Assembly (NCBI GenBank): GCA_030549175.1
Contig: JAUKUA010000005.1
Location: 1,922,001-1,986,000 of the forward strand
DNA length: 64,000 bases
Source: Lasiosphaeris hirsuta
Lineage: Eukaryota > Ascomycota > Sordariomycetes > Sordariales > Lasiosphaeriaceae
Reading direction: 5' to 3'
The position numbers were made by a program, and so were the translations under genes. The notes under the pieces are model-generated. The model ran no database searches, was not told where the DNA came from, and saw nothing but the letters and a program-made list of their open reading frames with translations. This document shows positions 13,401-25,500 of this stretch, piece by piece. Position 1 is the first letter of the stretch. Every line of letters starts with the position of its first letter.

Positions 13401-15254
13401 AATCGCAGCCAGCATTGGCGTTGAATAATCACTGTTTGCGATGGGTGCAGGATCAGGATTGGCTTTCCCCAACGCCAACAACAGCTGCATGACAATGTCG
13501 TGACCACCACGGGCGGCAGCCACCATAGATTCGGGGTCGTCAAATTTATCTCTGACTTGGAGAATGCGAATAACAGTCTCCTCGTCTCCACGGGCAGCTG
13601 CCGCACGGAGGGTCTTGTCGTCCATGGGCATGTATAGCAGATGATTGCTGGTTTTGTTTGACCGAACCGTCCCCGCTCTCCTTCCGCTGGCAGCATGAAT
13701 AGAGCCCGCGGCTCCTGGCGATCTCCTGGGGCTCTCAGGTCCGTGGGAAGAACGAGCATCGGTGTGATCCAAATGATGATCCTCAGAGGTACGTCTACGC
13801 TCTCCCATTTTTTGCTTTGCATCTTGGAGAGCTCGTTTGATTTCCTCCGCGTGGTCCAAATCATCAGTCACCCGATCAATCGGCTCTTGTCCATACGCGT
13901 TTGCCTTTCGAGGGTTTACTCCAGCTGTAAGAAGAATTTTGACAACCTCCAAGTGGCCGTTTTCAACAGCGTCAAGCAGAGGAGTATCTTTATCGTTATT
14001 GACACACTCCAGGTTGCACCCAGCGTCCACAAGCAGTTTCACTATGTCATCAAAACCATTGAGAGCGGATATTTGAAGGGGCGTATTGCCAGCATAGTCG
14101 GCAACATTAATATCCTCTGGGCGTTCTTGTAACCGCTGCTTCGCAGTTTCGTATTCGCCCTTGGCACACGCTCTCGCGAGAAATGTCTGACCGTGTGCAT
14201 CTAGGTGCTTCTTATGCGGGGCCAGCTTAGCTGGGGAGACGGTGGATTCGGTAGTCGCCGGAGTGGTCAGGCTACGCAGCTTGGAGCTCCGTGGATGGGG
14301 ACTGCCGCTGGCAGAGGATTCATCGGATTGATAATCAGTCTGAAGCGGCGCAGGAACACGCTTCTTTTTGTGACTCAATCCATTGTATTGACCTGGCAAT
14401 TGACTTGAAAAAGTTCGACGATGAGGCCGAGGCTGGGGCGAGATGGATCGGGTTCGCGTGGACGAGTGCGTGTCACTGTGCTGCTTCGCAGGAGGTGGGT
14501 GTGGCTTCCGGGACGCATCGAGACCTGAACCTGAATAACGCGGGCGTCGGGCTTTTCGGTTCTCACCCTCATCGTCGGAATCGAGCCTGGGAGCCTTTCG
14601 CTTGTGAGGAACCAGCTTGTCAGTTGACTTGGGCTTCTCCTTGGAGGAGGTCCGGGGCGATTCCACCTGCGCGGTTTCCGAGTCCGACTTCGAATGGGCA
14701 TTAGAGGCGCGGCGGCGGCGCTGTGGCGGAGAAGCGGGTGCCGAACTCAAACCACTCGACCCGTCCTTGGCCTTTGGCTTCTCGACGAGCTTCTTCTTCT
14801 TGGCTCCGAGGGATGGTGCACGGTCGGGCTGGCGATTGTCTGCGACCGAGACCGACTTATCCTTTCGCTCCCGACGATCGCCCTTGTCACCATCGCGATC
14901 CTGTTTCCCGTTAGAGTCCTGCTTGCGGCCCCGCGACAACGAGGGCGGGTCTTCGCCGTCGCTCCTGTCTTCGCGCTTTATGATTTTGCGCACTTTGGAA
15001 GGAGAGTGACCGTCTTTCCCGGGCAGAACGATGGTCTCGGCGTCAGAATTGCCCTCCGCGGCGGCGTCATCGTCATTATTGTGGTGCGACGCCGTCGTAC
15101 TCGACCTGCGGTCCCTGAGAGACGGCTCAGGTTTCGCGTTGCTGGTCGGCTTGGCCGTTGCGGAGGGCCTGGGCTGGTCAGAATCGCTGCCTGGCCGCTT
15201 CGGAGAAGCAGTAGGCTTCGAGGAGGCGGGCTCGACAGCATTCTGCGCATCCAT
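10414..15254 (-). CDS. Hos4-like ankyrin-repeat protein (probable Set3 HDAC complex subunit)
   Basis: Three exons (11345-15254, 11065-11291, 10414-11007) join to 1576 aa. Residues 1-340 are low-complexity, Ser/Lys/Arg-rich with many basic nuclear-localisation-like clusters. Two blocks of ankyrin repeats follow, about 350-480 (ANxG-type TPLQ, VVKILLTAG motifs) and 545-650. A charged linker leads into an unbroken Glu/Arg/Lys helix at about 1001-1236, then a conserved globular C-terminal region with WLDGSVNP and the MYIVPTIPHLRSL segment. This architecture is what I know from fungal homologues of yeast Hos4, the ankyrin subunit of the Set3 histone deacetylase complex, so a nuclear chromatin role is inferred. 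The second intron is 57 nt, in frame and stop-free, so it could be missed; removing it gives VKASDFMYIVP. It is divergent from the ALKBH6-like gene across 1.3 kb. Confidence 0.8.
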
Positions 15255-16539
15255 GTCATTTAATTCGATAACAAACTACCGTTTTGCACCATCCTGGTCG
15301 CTGCTCGATCGGGGGCTTGATGGCGATGGAACGAGGTTGTTTGGCGATTGAATCACGTCGAGAGAAGCGATGCGCCAGACAGCCCCAAAGGGTGGTTGGT
15401 GGAGGGATTCGATGGATGCTAGGCCGACACACCAGAAGCTGCACAGCCGCCCCGTGTCCAGACGAAAGAACCTGTGAGAACCTGGAAGGCGCACGCGAGC
15501 GGGACGACAGCGGAAGGGACGGGCAGAACGAGCGCAACAGGCGATAAAATCACACAAAAGCAGCGCCAAAAATGGCCGCAGTGCACCGCGAGTGAGTTAG
15601 TGATACAGGATGGTGTCGGGGCCGGGGCGTAGATAGCGGATTGTTCGATTTGGCGATAGAAGGGTGTTTTTTTGAAGGGGGCGCTGGGACTGTATCTAAC
15701 CTTGTATTTGGCTGAACGCAGAGGGAAGCAAAGCAGGTGGATGGAACTTGGAGATGCCCAGATCAAAGTCTGAGCGCTGTGGCTGTGATTGGCCGGGCGT
15801 GGCTACGGCGGGCGAGATAATCCTGGCGCGCAATACAAGTCGACCATGGAATCGACAAGGGGGAAAGGGGTACAGACAGCGTGGGCTTGCGCAGAGAGTC
15901 GCAACCGGCAGACGCAATCGCAAGTCTTTGGCAAGTGCATCCATCCACTCACCACCCGAACCCTCCAGTCATTTAAGTTCAGAGCCCACCGCCCTCGTTC
16001 CCCTCCACCCAAATCGGCGTCCCCCTACCTTAAATCTCAGCAGCAAGAAAAGACCTCTTAAAATTGTCATTTTGGTAGCCCTGCGAGACCGGGGGAGGAC
16101 CTGCACTCGGGCGTGAGCCGCAGGATCCAGGCCATACTCGGGTCTGTTCGTTGGCACGCCTGATGCCTGGCGCTGAAGTCCCGAATGTTTCACAACGCCT
16201 TTCCCGAAAGCATCGCCCCGTCTCCTCTGACTTTTGCCTCCGCCCTTCCGGCTGGTCCCAGGCGTGCCTCCAGGCATGTTTTGTCATCGGCCCGGGTTGA
16301 TCTGTTCCCAAGTTTTCAGCCCACTCAGCCCACCCGCCACAAGACCCCACCACCCCTCTACTATTTCATGCCGTCTCCGCAGGCCCTGGCATCCATCAAA
16401 TCACAGGAATTCTATCCACTCTTGTAAGGTCGCTGTTGCCCGGCAGCCTGTGTCTCTTTTTCGTCTGCTTGCTCGCCTGGCCCAACTGACCATAGCCGCC
16501 GTAAACAGCGTGGGACAGGGAAACCCCGCCCAAGCCGCC
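15255..16539. other. Divergent promoter region
   Basis: About 1.3 kb between the Hos4-like gene (-) and the ALKBH6-like gene (+). It must hold both promoters. A long open frame runs into the ALKBH6-like start from 16234, but the ATG at 16540 lies in a GCCGCCATGG context and matches the family start, so the upstream part is read as leader. Confidence 0.5.
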
Positions 16540-17380
16540 ATGGACCCAAACACCCCGCCTCTGCCTCGAATCAATCTCCCGGCGTCTCTTGAACACCGCA
16601 GGATACCAGCACTGCCTCCCGCGGCCTACTACATTGCAGACTTCGTCAGCGAGGAAGAGGAGAGGGCAATCCTGCAAAAGGTAAAAACATCGATGATGTT
16701 GCAGCAAGCCTCTTTGTCTCGTTCTCTCATCTAACTAAGCGTGTCGCAAAAAGGTCGAGACGGCACCCAAGGCCCGCTGGAGACAACTCACTCATCGACG
16801 ACTGCAAACCTGGCCTTCTGACCTCGTGAAGAGCACCCTTCTCGATTCTCAGCCGTTGCCGGACTGGCTCAGCCAACCTGCCATCACTCGCATTTTGTCG
16901 ATTCCCCTCTCTGACAGCGAGCCACACATCTTTGCTTCAAGTCCACACGGCCAGCCCAACCATGTCCTAATCAATGAGTATCCTCCAAGCGCAGGCATCA
17001 TGCCGCACAAGGACGGCAGCGCATACCATCCCACCGTCTGCACGGTGAGTCTCGGGTCGAGTCTCTGCCTTAACCTCTACAAGAGCAAGGAGGATGGGGC
17101 TTTGGATCCCGAGCCGGTGTGGAGAATCTTACAGGAGCCACGAAGCCTCTTGATCACAACTGGGGAGCTCTATGACGAGTATCTTCACGGTATAGACTCC
17201 ATCCCGGCCGACGTAAACCTCTCTGAGCAAAGTATTGCGAACTGGGGCCTTCTTCGCTCGCCATCGCGGTACAAGGACGGCCGCAATGAGCGGCAGATAC
17301 GCATCAGCCTCACTTATCGCGATGTGCTCAAGGTCTCCAAGTTGGGAAGCAAGCTGGGAGCATTTTTTAAACGCCCTTGA
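16540..17380 (+). CDS. ALKBH6-like 2-oxoglutarate/Fe(II) dioxygenase
   Basis: Two exons (16540-16680, 16754-17380) join to 255 aa. The double-stranded beta-helix core carries the iron triad His132-x-Asp134 (MPHKDG) and His192 (YLHGI), with Arg230 (RISLTYR) as the 2-oxoglutarate ligand. The motifs RRLQTW and NHVLINEYPPSAGIMPHKDG are typical of the ALKBH6 branch of AlkB homologues, whose substrate is poorly defined and thought to be nucleic acid. The 73-nt intron has a GTAAAA donor and an AAG acceptor; the exon 1-2 join keeps QKVETAPKARW continuous. The start ATG has an ideal GCCGCCATGG context. The stop is only 28 bp from the stop of the opposite-strand Dfg10-like gene, so the two mRNAs almost certainly overlap at their 3' ends. 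Confidence 0.88.
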
Positions 17381-17408
17381 TAGGTCGATTGGGGATGAAG
17401 GAGAGACT

Positions 17409-18470
17409 TCAGAATAGGAGGGGTATCATGTTCCACTTTTCTGCAACGGCGGCGCTCCCGAACTTCTCAGCATACCATCTCCGAGTTCCAGCTGCCGTAA
17501 CCCCCAAATTCACTAACACAAATGTCAAAGCACACAGAAGCGTCTTGTTGCACGGCTCGCCCGGCGGCGCGGCGGCAAGAGCCAGCGAGAGGTAGAGAAG
17601 ACACTCGCATGTGTAATGAGGACAGACCAGGTGGCGGAACAGCCCTGCCTCTGGCAATGAATATTTCTTGAGCCCCGCGAGGTGCACATGGCACCTGTAT
17701 TGGTTTACCCAGGCGAATAGGAAGGCTAAGCTTGCGACAGACAGCTTTAAGAGAGATGAGATGTCAAAGGCATCGCTGGGTGTCGTCGACCTATCCAAAA
17801 TGGCTCCTATGATTCGCATCAACGGCGCTGTCCTACTCTGTTAGACGGAGAAAGGCTTACTTGATCCCTCAACCCAGACGGACACGCTGATGAAGAGGTA
17901 GAACCCCATACCCAGCACCCAGTGAACCACCCACATGGTGGACTTGGATGGCTTCACAATGGTCGCGTGCTCGTAGACGCGCCTGGCCGCCTGGAGGAGC
18001 ATCATGGTCCCGGTTGCCGCCACCTGTCCCAGCATGGGAGACGGCCCTGGGGCTGTCGATTGGCGGGAAGCGATCAGGTGCATGAGCGTGCCACCCGCGA
18101 AATACTGGACTAGCCAGAAGGCGCTGCATCCAAGTGACACAACGTAAAAGGCGCCGAACCATGAGTGAGGGACCTGGCCCCAGGACGTGACCGTGGCGAT
18201 GAGCGAGAGTATCCAGCACCGATTTTGCGATTGCCGTTGGGGTGCTGTAGCCTGCTGCTTTTGTCCCTGATGCGGTAGCCTGTCGTCGGTCTTGCGAGCC
18301 CCGTAGTCCACTAGCAGCGTCCTCGCCTCACGCGGCGTCGCGGCCACGGCCAAGACGGCTGCGGCGGCGAAGAGGAAAAACGCCCGGCACCATTGCGCCG
18401 GAGGGACCGCCGACACTGCTGCTACCATGGCCTCCACGGACGAGAGCTCCAGAAACCCGTCCCATCTCAT
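17409..18470 (-). CDS. Dfg10/SRD5A3-like polyprenol (polyprenal) reductase
   Basis: Two exons (17861-18470, 17409-17806) join across a 54-nt intron to 335 aa. It is a multi-span ER membrane protein. The C-terminal steroid 5-alpha-reductase fold shows the family signature HxAGLKKYSLPEAGLF, LVCPHYTCECLLYLSLAL, NLGVTAAGTRRWY and the terminal KWNMIPLLF. Yeast Dfg10 and human SRD5A3 act in making dolichol from polyprenol, needed for N-glycosylation, O-mannosylation and GPI anchors. I chose MRWDGF (18470) as start because the in-frame extension from 18611 is low-complexity (KKTPPKKKH) and unlike the family. The intron has a GTAAGC donor and TAG acceptor, and the join reads EGSRAILDR. The conserved C-terminal block makes the assignment firm; the N-terminus is less certain. 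Confidence 0.85.
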
Positions 18471-19016
18471 TGTCGTGTCGCTTAGTGATTTGCCAATGCC
18501 GAATGACTGGTCCGGAAGGCAGGGAGCTCCTGTCTTCGGCTCTGTTGATGGATGGACCAGGTGGATATGCGGATGTTTTTTTTTGGGGGGGGTTTTCTTT
18601 TGGACTCCCATGTTTCCACCAAATCGGCTTCACCTTGTTCCGGGATCCGCTAAGCCTTTCCATCATGGATCCGGGCCGGGCATTCAGCGAGACTACTGGC
18701 GCACACTGGTGCTGCGCAATTCACTCACTCAACCTATGACTTCATCACTATTCTTGTATTTAGGTTCAGATTACTCCATTGGGAGAAAAGCAAGCATACA
18801 ATCGACCGATTCGCTGAGCGATGTCTCATTTGCCCCTTCAGTCACGCATCTTCTTGTCATCAGTCTTGTACTAAAAATTACTGATTTGACAATATTCATA
18901 CTCCTCGACTACTGCTTCTATTACTTTTGGTTGTGCTGCTTGCTACACCAAAGCGACCCATGCTGGCTAGTTTACTGGGCCCGGCACCGCTCCCTCCTTG
19001 TTTACTCCGATCAAAT
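18471..19016. other. Intergenic region with T9G8 homopolymer run
   Basis: About 545 bp. It holds the promoter side of the Dfg10-like gene, including T9 followed by G8 (18576-18592), and the 3' flank of the next minus-strand gene. No coding frame is supported. Confidence 0.5.
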
Positions 19017-21631
19017 TCAAGAGACTTGAGAGTCCTGCGTCAAGTTAGTGCTAATCACCAAGTCATCTTTGCCTCGTAAATGCAACACGATAGTCAGACC
19101 CTGAATGCCAACATCATCGTCATCGTCCAGCCGACTGATGGTACGGACGGACTCGGCCTCATTTTCACCAACTTCGGTCTCCGCCTCTGTCCCCAACTCA
19201 CTTGCAGCCGTATGCGATGTGGCTACCTTTGGCTGGTGCGCGTCAGACATCAGATGCCTATGCTGTTGTATCTTCCAGAGAGAGCGTTGACGAGCGATGG
19301 TCGGTACTGCGAGTTTAGGTTGAATCCCGATTTCGCTCACTCCCACAGTCGCTACTTCACTGGGTGGCGACATTTGTACGGTTCCTCGTGTGGAAGTTTG
19401 GTCCATCATAGTGGCAGCGGAGACCGGTTGATCCGACCGAGAGGCTTTAGGTTGTATATTTGGGGTTCCGCCCATTGGTTGCTTGTTTTGACGCTTTTGT
19501 CCTAAGTCTTGGGTTGGCAATTCCCTCATTACGGCGGTTTGGCCTTCAACGCTGGCTGGTGGCGTCCACGCACGAAACTGACTGGTTTCCTCCGCACTTT
19601 GATCATGCGATAAATACGGACCTCCTCTAGAAGCTATTCGCCGAAGTCTCCCCTCAATGTTTCCTGGGGTATGTGTCGGATGTTTTAGCCAAGGTGGTGG
19701 GCTAGCCACTCGGACTTTTGGGATGTGCCGACCACCTTCCTCAACTTCAACCTCCAAGACCCTTTCTAGCATCCCAGAGCTGGGTTGGCGCGCTAAGACT
19801 TTTAAGCGTCCCATGATAGGTGACGAGGTTCTCTCCGTAATGTCTTCGGCCGCTAATGCTCTTGGGCTCAAGGTTCCAGTAGTGGTACTCTCGGACTTTT
19901 CCCTTGCGCTATGTCTTCCCAGACTCCATCCCTCGTGTTGCTGATCATGTTCCTCGATTCTGAAGGGAGGATGATTGTGTGTTGACCAATTCGAGGCTGT
20001 GGTTTCCGAGACAATGGCGTCCAATGTGGCCTTTGATGCTCGCTGCTTCAAGCCACCGCTTTTGGTAAAACCTGCAGTGTATTTTCTGGGATGCTGTTCA
20101 TCCTTTCGGCTAAGATTGTCCACAACACCAAGCCCTTTGTCTTGCCGGACCATGGCGTACTTGGGAGGAATTGAAGGCGGCGCAGCTAGGATATGGGTAT
20201 TGGAGGACTGCGGTTCAGCGACCTTGGCCTTTGCTATCTGGTCAGCGATGATAAAGGGGTTGTTTTTCTGCAATCCCATCGTCAATGATAACTAGTAGTC
20301 GGAGCAGAGTTCATTGGGGGGGCCACCTACCACCGAACTTCTCTTCGCACTTTGATTTTCGGCAACTCTTTTCGACTCCTGCTCCCGTTGCATGTTCTTC
20401 AAGCTTGGTTCTTTGGTTCTTGCCGGCTCAGCCTTGGTTGATCCAATGCCGACCATATTGGCAGGAGGGGCGTCGACTGCCAGTGGCTCTCGATTCGTCT
20501 CGGGCGTTGCGATGAAAGCAGGTGCTTGCGCGTACGCTAAACGCTTACATTCATTGCAAAGAGGATGACCACAGGAAGGGCAAAAGGTTTGCGGCATGAT
20601 CCTGTCCCCGCACAAATGGCATATTCTTCGGGATCGTTGGGAGCACGACATCGTCTCGCCGCTAACGAAATCGTCTTCCTCGTCCGATAACTAACCTGAA
20701 GGTCGAGAAATTCCATACTGGTCAAAAAGCTGCCTGGCAGCTTGTCTGCGGCCGCCTGGAGTCGTGGCGAGAGACTCCGTTCCAAGGGACAGCAATGAGG
20801 GTGTTGGGATCGAAGGTGCGGAGACCTCTTGACTTCGCCATTTGGATACACTGCTTCGTGTTTGCCCGAGCCTAGTCAAGTCTGGCAGAGAGCCAACCGC
20901 TTCCAAAGCTGGCCGAGGCCTGGTGTCTCCAGAGGGGCCCCGACGCATGGTTGCGGGTAAACCCGGCCACAAAAAGTCAGAGACCGTATGGACGTGTCTG
21001 GCAGGGGTGCTGACTTCTAGCTCTACTGTTCGGCTGTGTGATGCTGGCTGCACAAATCTCGCCTCAGGACCGAGCTTGCGTCCCTAACCAAACTACGCGA
21101 GCCATCTTATCAGTAGTGACACGAAAAAGGAGTGAGCCGTGTCTTTATTGATGGGCCGGCTTAGTAACTTGACCGCGACACATACTGACTTACCAGCTCG
21201 CTTTCTCGGTCCCGCTCCGACAGGCAGTAGTGCGGATTCGAGTTCGAGTATCTGCTTCTCCCAGCAAGATGATGGATGCGACACTCGACCGTCCCTTTTG
21301 GTACGGCCTCGCTGGTATGTTCCTTTTGGCCTGGACAGGAATTTGATGAGTAGTCCGACTCGGTAGATGTGGAATATGTATTATGCCGGCTCGCTCGCAT
21401 AACCATCGCACACTTCCTTAAACCTCTTGAGCAAGCATAGTATGCGCAGTATAATATGGAATACTTAGTATCGATGCGTCTTGGATTGTCGGGACCGTTT
21501 GATCTGGAGCAGCTAGCTTTTGCGTTGCGGATGAGAAGTTTGGTCAGTGCTTTAGGTTCTTGCGTTTTCGAAAACGTACGGCACATCACGCCAGGCTTTG
21601 CTGCTCGGCCACGCCTTCCACGTCTTGACAT
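19017..21631 (-). pseudogene. Uncharacterised fungal protein with Cys-rich zinc-binding-like motif; in-frame TAG
   Basis: Three exons (21194-21631, 20331-21083, 19017-20267) give an 814-codon frame interrupted by one TAG at 20691-20693 (codon 277). Exon 1 starts MSRRGRRG and contains TKYSILYCAYYACSRG and GTVECRIHH; exon 2 has SDFLWPGLPA, then RQLFDQYGISRPSG, the TAG, and LSDEEDDFVSGE in the same frame. A cysteine cluster follows, CHLCGD..FCPSCGHPLCNEC, probably a zinc ribbon or RING-like site. The last 417 codons are low-complexity and disordered. I think I have seen this architecture in other Sordariomycetes but know no function. The bases around the stop read naturally if TAG were TGG (Trp), so a recent nonsense change or sequence error is likely. 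A 57-nt in-frame intron (20662-20718, GTATGG..TAG) could also remove the stop. Confidence 0.6.
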
Positions 21632-21798
21632 GTACGATGTGGAAGTCACGATAGTCACATAGCCCCTGTTTTATCAAGCCTTCACAGGGGTCGAGTGATG
21701 CTCGACATCCACAAGAAACCGGCTTCAAGGCCTATCTCATTCGGTGGGAAATTTCTCGGAGTATGCTACAAGGAGGACGTCTGTCTAGGATTATACAT

Positions 21799-22570
21799 CT
21801 ACTTCACATGGTGCTGGAGGGTCTCGAGAACCTAGGTTGTCATTGTCAGTTTTTGCAATGATGGCCAACAAGACAAGAATGGGGCTCACCTCAAGCTCGA
21901 TTCTGGCCTCAGCGATATCCTGCTCGCTGCCGCCTCCGTTCGCAACCTTCTGTGCGTCCGCGATTTGTGCCCGAATAGCGTCCGCACTGAAGTCCTCCAG
22001 GGGATATCCCTCAATGGCGTTGATGCTCAGGACAGAGTTGGGCTGAATAATAGCAAAACCGCCCGAAACTGTGTTGTGTAAGCTTCTACCCTCGTGGGAT
22101 TCAGGTTCGGGACATACGGAAGAACTGCTTGCTGCCGGTCTCCTCGATCACCTCGATAACACCAGGCTTGAGCTGCTCAATCGACGGAACGTGCTGGGCG
22201 AGGATACCCATCTCGCCGTTCTCGGAGGCGAGGTTGACCTGAACAACATCCTGGGACTTGTAGATGGACTAAATGCGGCAATAAGCAGTCAGCTCCTCTG
22301 AACGCCAATTGAGTCTGGCATATATTGCTGGAGGCTACCGGGGCCAGTTATCGAGCCAATTGAAAGGATATCGATGGAAATACCTGGTGAGGAAGCGACA
22401 AGCTGAGTTTGATCTGGTCTTGATGTTAGAGCTAGTCGCAAATGTGGACAACGTCGGCCTCGACTTGCCTTGTCAGACACAGCCTCGGCGTAGCCTCTCC
22501 GTTGAATAGAGGCACGAATGGCAGTGGGGCGGACACGAAGGGCCACACGGGCGACGCGGAGGGAGTTCAT
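21799..22570 (-). CDS. atp16: Mitochondrial F1-ATP synthase delta subunit (Atp16)
   Basis: Delta subunit of the F1 central stalk (bacterial epsilon homologue), mitochondrial matrix. Five exons (22469-22570, 22384-22413, 22118-22268, 21890-22068, 21799-21831) join to 164 aa. An Arg-rich N-terminal presequence (MNSLRVARVALRVRPTAIRA) is followed by KIKLSLSLPHQSIYKSQDVVQV, HVPSIEQLKPGVIEVIEE, LSGGFAIIQPNS and a C-terminal helical hairpin ending LETLQHHVK. Intron 1 has a GC donor (GCAAGT at 22468-22463), exon 2 is a 30-nt microexon, and exon 5 encodes only ten residues plus stop. Every join keeps the conserved delta sequence continuous, which supports the unusual structure. The stop lies 167 bp upstream of the start of the next minus-strand gene, so that gene's promoter is compact or lies within this one. 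Confidence 0.95.
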
Positions 22571-25500
22571 GATGGAATGCGGTCTCGATTGAGTGCAGGG
22601 CGTCGTCAACGTCACGGTTGTCCCTCGATGAGCAGGTTTGGCTATGAACCTCAAATTCGCTTAGCCGGGCAGGGCTTGCAGGAAAGCGGAAAAACGTTCT
22701 TGCGCCCGGCTCTCGGGTCGATGCGGGATCACCTGATCTAATGCTTGCGCCACCGTTGTGAAACGCTTGGTGGCGGTGGTTAGCAAGCTCCCAACCGCAT
22801 AGCTGTTTGACGCATATAATCAATATTCACAATATTTATCTAAAGGTTACCCAGTTATCAAGGTTCCTCTAGTGCCTCGATAAGATCCCACCTCCACTCT
22901 TTCCATTTGTACCATGCTGTCCCAACTTGCCTGTCTTGCTTGTGATCCCGCCAGTCGGTAGCAAGTTCACAGGGAACACGTTTCTGCTCGGCGTCGCGTT
23001 GCAGCTGAGTCTGCAGTGGAACTCGGCCCAAGTTCATTCTCAGCACCCAAATCTGCCCTAGGAATGCTGATTGGCCGTCCCGAAAGGCGTAACTACTTCA
23101 TCCCAACTCAGGCCACCGAGCGTTGAGGTGCACTCCGCTGCTGTCGGACTATGATGAGCGATTAACAACAGCCTTCGACCGACGACATGCAGATGGCGTC
23201 GCCACAGGGTCCAGAACTCTCGATCAAGGGTCCAACCATAAGAATACTGCCATACCTTTCGGTAGGTTGCAGTCTTGCAATTGGTCCATGACAAAAGCCC
23301 CGAGAGCTTTCGAGTCTGGCACTTTTGTCCCACGCCGCCGGCGGAGAACAAGTTCTGTGTGGGACGGACACCCAACAGCGTACTAGTAGCATGGTAGATC
23401 GGGTTTTGGGATGGGGTCTTCCAAAACGCCATGCGTCAACCCAACGAGCCATGTGCCCGCGATATCTCGCGCCTGCAGATGATCAACAGCCAAATGCCAT
23501 GCTGGGCAGCGGGTAAAAGAGGCTTTATTCACAGCACCAGAGAATCCGGCTTCCATCCGCGAAAACTGCCAATTGCAGGAGCGCGCAGAACGGCCTAAAG
23601 CTGGACGCAACTCATCTTGGCGGCGGAGGGTTGATGGTTTTCATGAAAAGCAGCATGGGAATCATGCACCCTGACAATCTCTTGTGCATGTGACCCCCAT
23701 TCAATGTACTGTGTGCTAAAGTAAGAGGAGTCTCAGAATCCGAAAGAGCGGCTTTCGATGTTTGCATCTGTGAGAGATGGAGGGCACCGCCGGCCTTGGC
23801 CCGGTCGGGGAGGAGTCCACCGTCACGGGTGAGGCGTCAGCGTCCTACGGTTCGGGGGCCGCTTTGAAGTCAGAAATGCGCCGGGTGCACTCAGACGGGA
23901 CACAGCAGGGAGTAAACTGTCCATGGCTGTGTCAGCACGTACTACGATAAGGATTGGCTGACATGAGGCTCTCACTCACTTCACCGCCTGTCCCCTTCTC
24001 CATCTCTCTCGTCGCGCCCGTCAACCATTTTCCCTCAGCAATGCACCACCGTTTTCCAAACAAATCTCGCCTTCAACCAGTCGCAAGTGCTTCTATTGCA
24101 TCCAATAGTAAATACTTTAAAAGGCCTCGGCATTCCGCGGAAGCTTTTTCAATAGCTTTGCGAGGGACATGCGGGTTACCTCATCCATCCTCGCCCGCCG
24201 GACAGCACCAACGCCACGCGATGCTCAGTGCGGGGTTGTGTTCTGGCTCCTCTGGCTGCCATGCTGTTGAACGTGGGGTTTTGACCACCCGAAACAAGAA
24301 CCCCGAATTTGCTGATGCAGAGCACGTTGATCCTGCCAACGGACCCGCCACACAGAAACGTCGGTCGGATGGAGATGGAAAAGGGTGGTCCTTTTATGCT
24401 ACGCTGTTCCGTACCAAGCCGTCGCGTATATCTTTGGCAATATCCATCAAATCACTATGACAGGCGGCTGTGGCCTCGCGAATCGGAGACTCACCTCCTT
24501 TGATGGGTGTTGCCTTGGCAGGGCATTGCGTGGAGTATGTTAGAGGGTCGCACTGCATCCCACCTCGTTGGCTCACAATCGTGCACATGTTCGACCTACC
24601 GCTCCCCTCGTCGCCTGTCGTCAACCATGACCGCAACTGGCGACAAATCGCTTAGCTAGTCAGCGCGGCAGAAAAGGCGGGGTGCAAGAACAGCGACCTG
24701 AAGATTACCATCCAAGAGCTTCCGCCGTTGATAGAATGTGCGGGGGTGGGGCTCTCGGCTGGCCAAGGCTGCGGCGATTTGATGTGACAATATGCCAAGG
24801 GCACAAAACGGTGAGGGTGGTGTGATGGCAGTGTAGATACGACCCCGAATGAACGTGTCGATGATATCGCGGTCAATGGCGGCGGTGTTTTGGATATTTG
24901 CTGTCAGCATCGGGGAGCTCACGGACCCTCACGGACCCTCTCTTCATCCAAAGATGGAGTTGCGATAGGAAAGTTCCGGGAATAAAATCGCCAGACTCTG
25001 GCAGCCAGCTGCAAGCCCAGCTGCAAGCCGGCCCTGTGTTGACCTTGCGTGGGCCTCGTGTAGGTAATCTGCGCCCTGCAGACGCTATTTTTTAGGCGGT
25101 GGGGAATTGCTCCCTGCAATAAGGGCTTGTCAACAGCCTATCGAGATCTCCCGGCTGGGCAAACGGCACTCGACCTCGATTCCGTTACCTGTGTTGTTCG
25201 CACACGGGTGCAAGGAGCTGGTTGGTTGCACAGGAAACGCGATGCGGAAGCGCTCGAATGCGCTCGTAAGTCCCAGATAGATGCTCGCACGGCAGCTCAA
25301 GCTTGCGAGGTTGTTTACGAAAGCCCCCAGACACCAACAACCCGAATGTTAGGACAAACTCGGAGTCGCTGCCCGTGCTGGGCGTCGTCTAGCGCCTCCG
25401 TTTTTCGCTCCCAGGGCCCCGTCGCCCGATGGCTGATCAAAGCGAGCTAGTGTACGTACATACATACACTAGACTCCCTGAGGTAGCGGCTATCCTAGGT

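Noticed and set aside
18471..18611. N-terminal extension of the Dfg10-like protein (KKTPPKKKH start)
   Set aside because: Low-complexity and unlike family N-termini; MRWDGF at 18470 is the better start.
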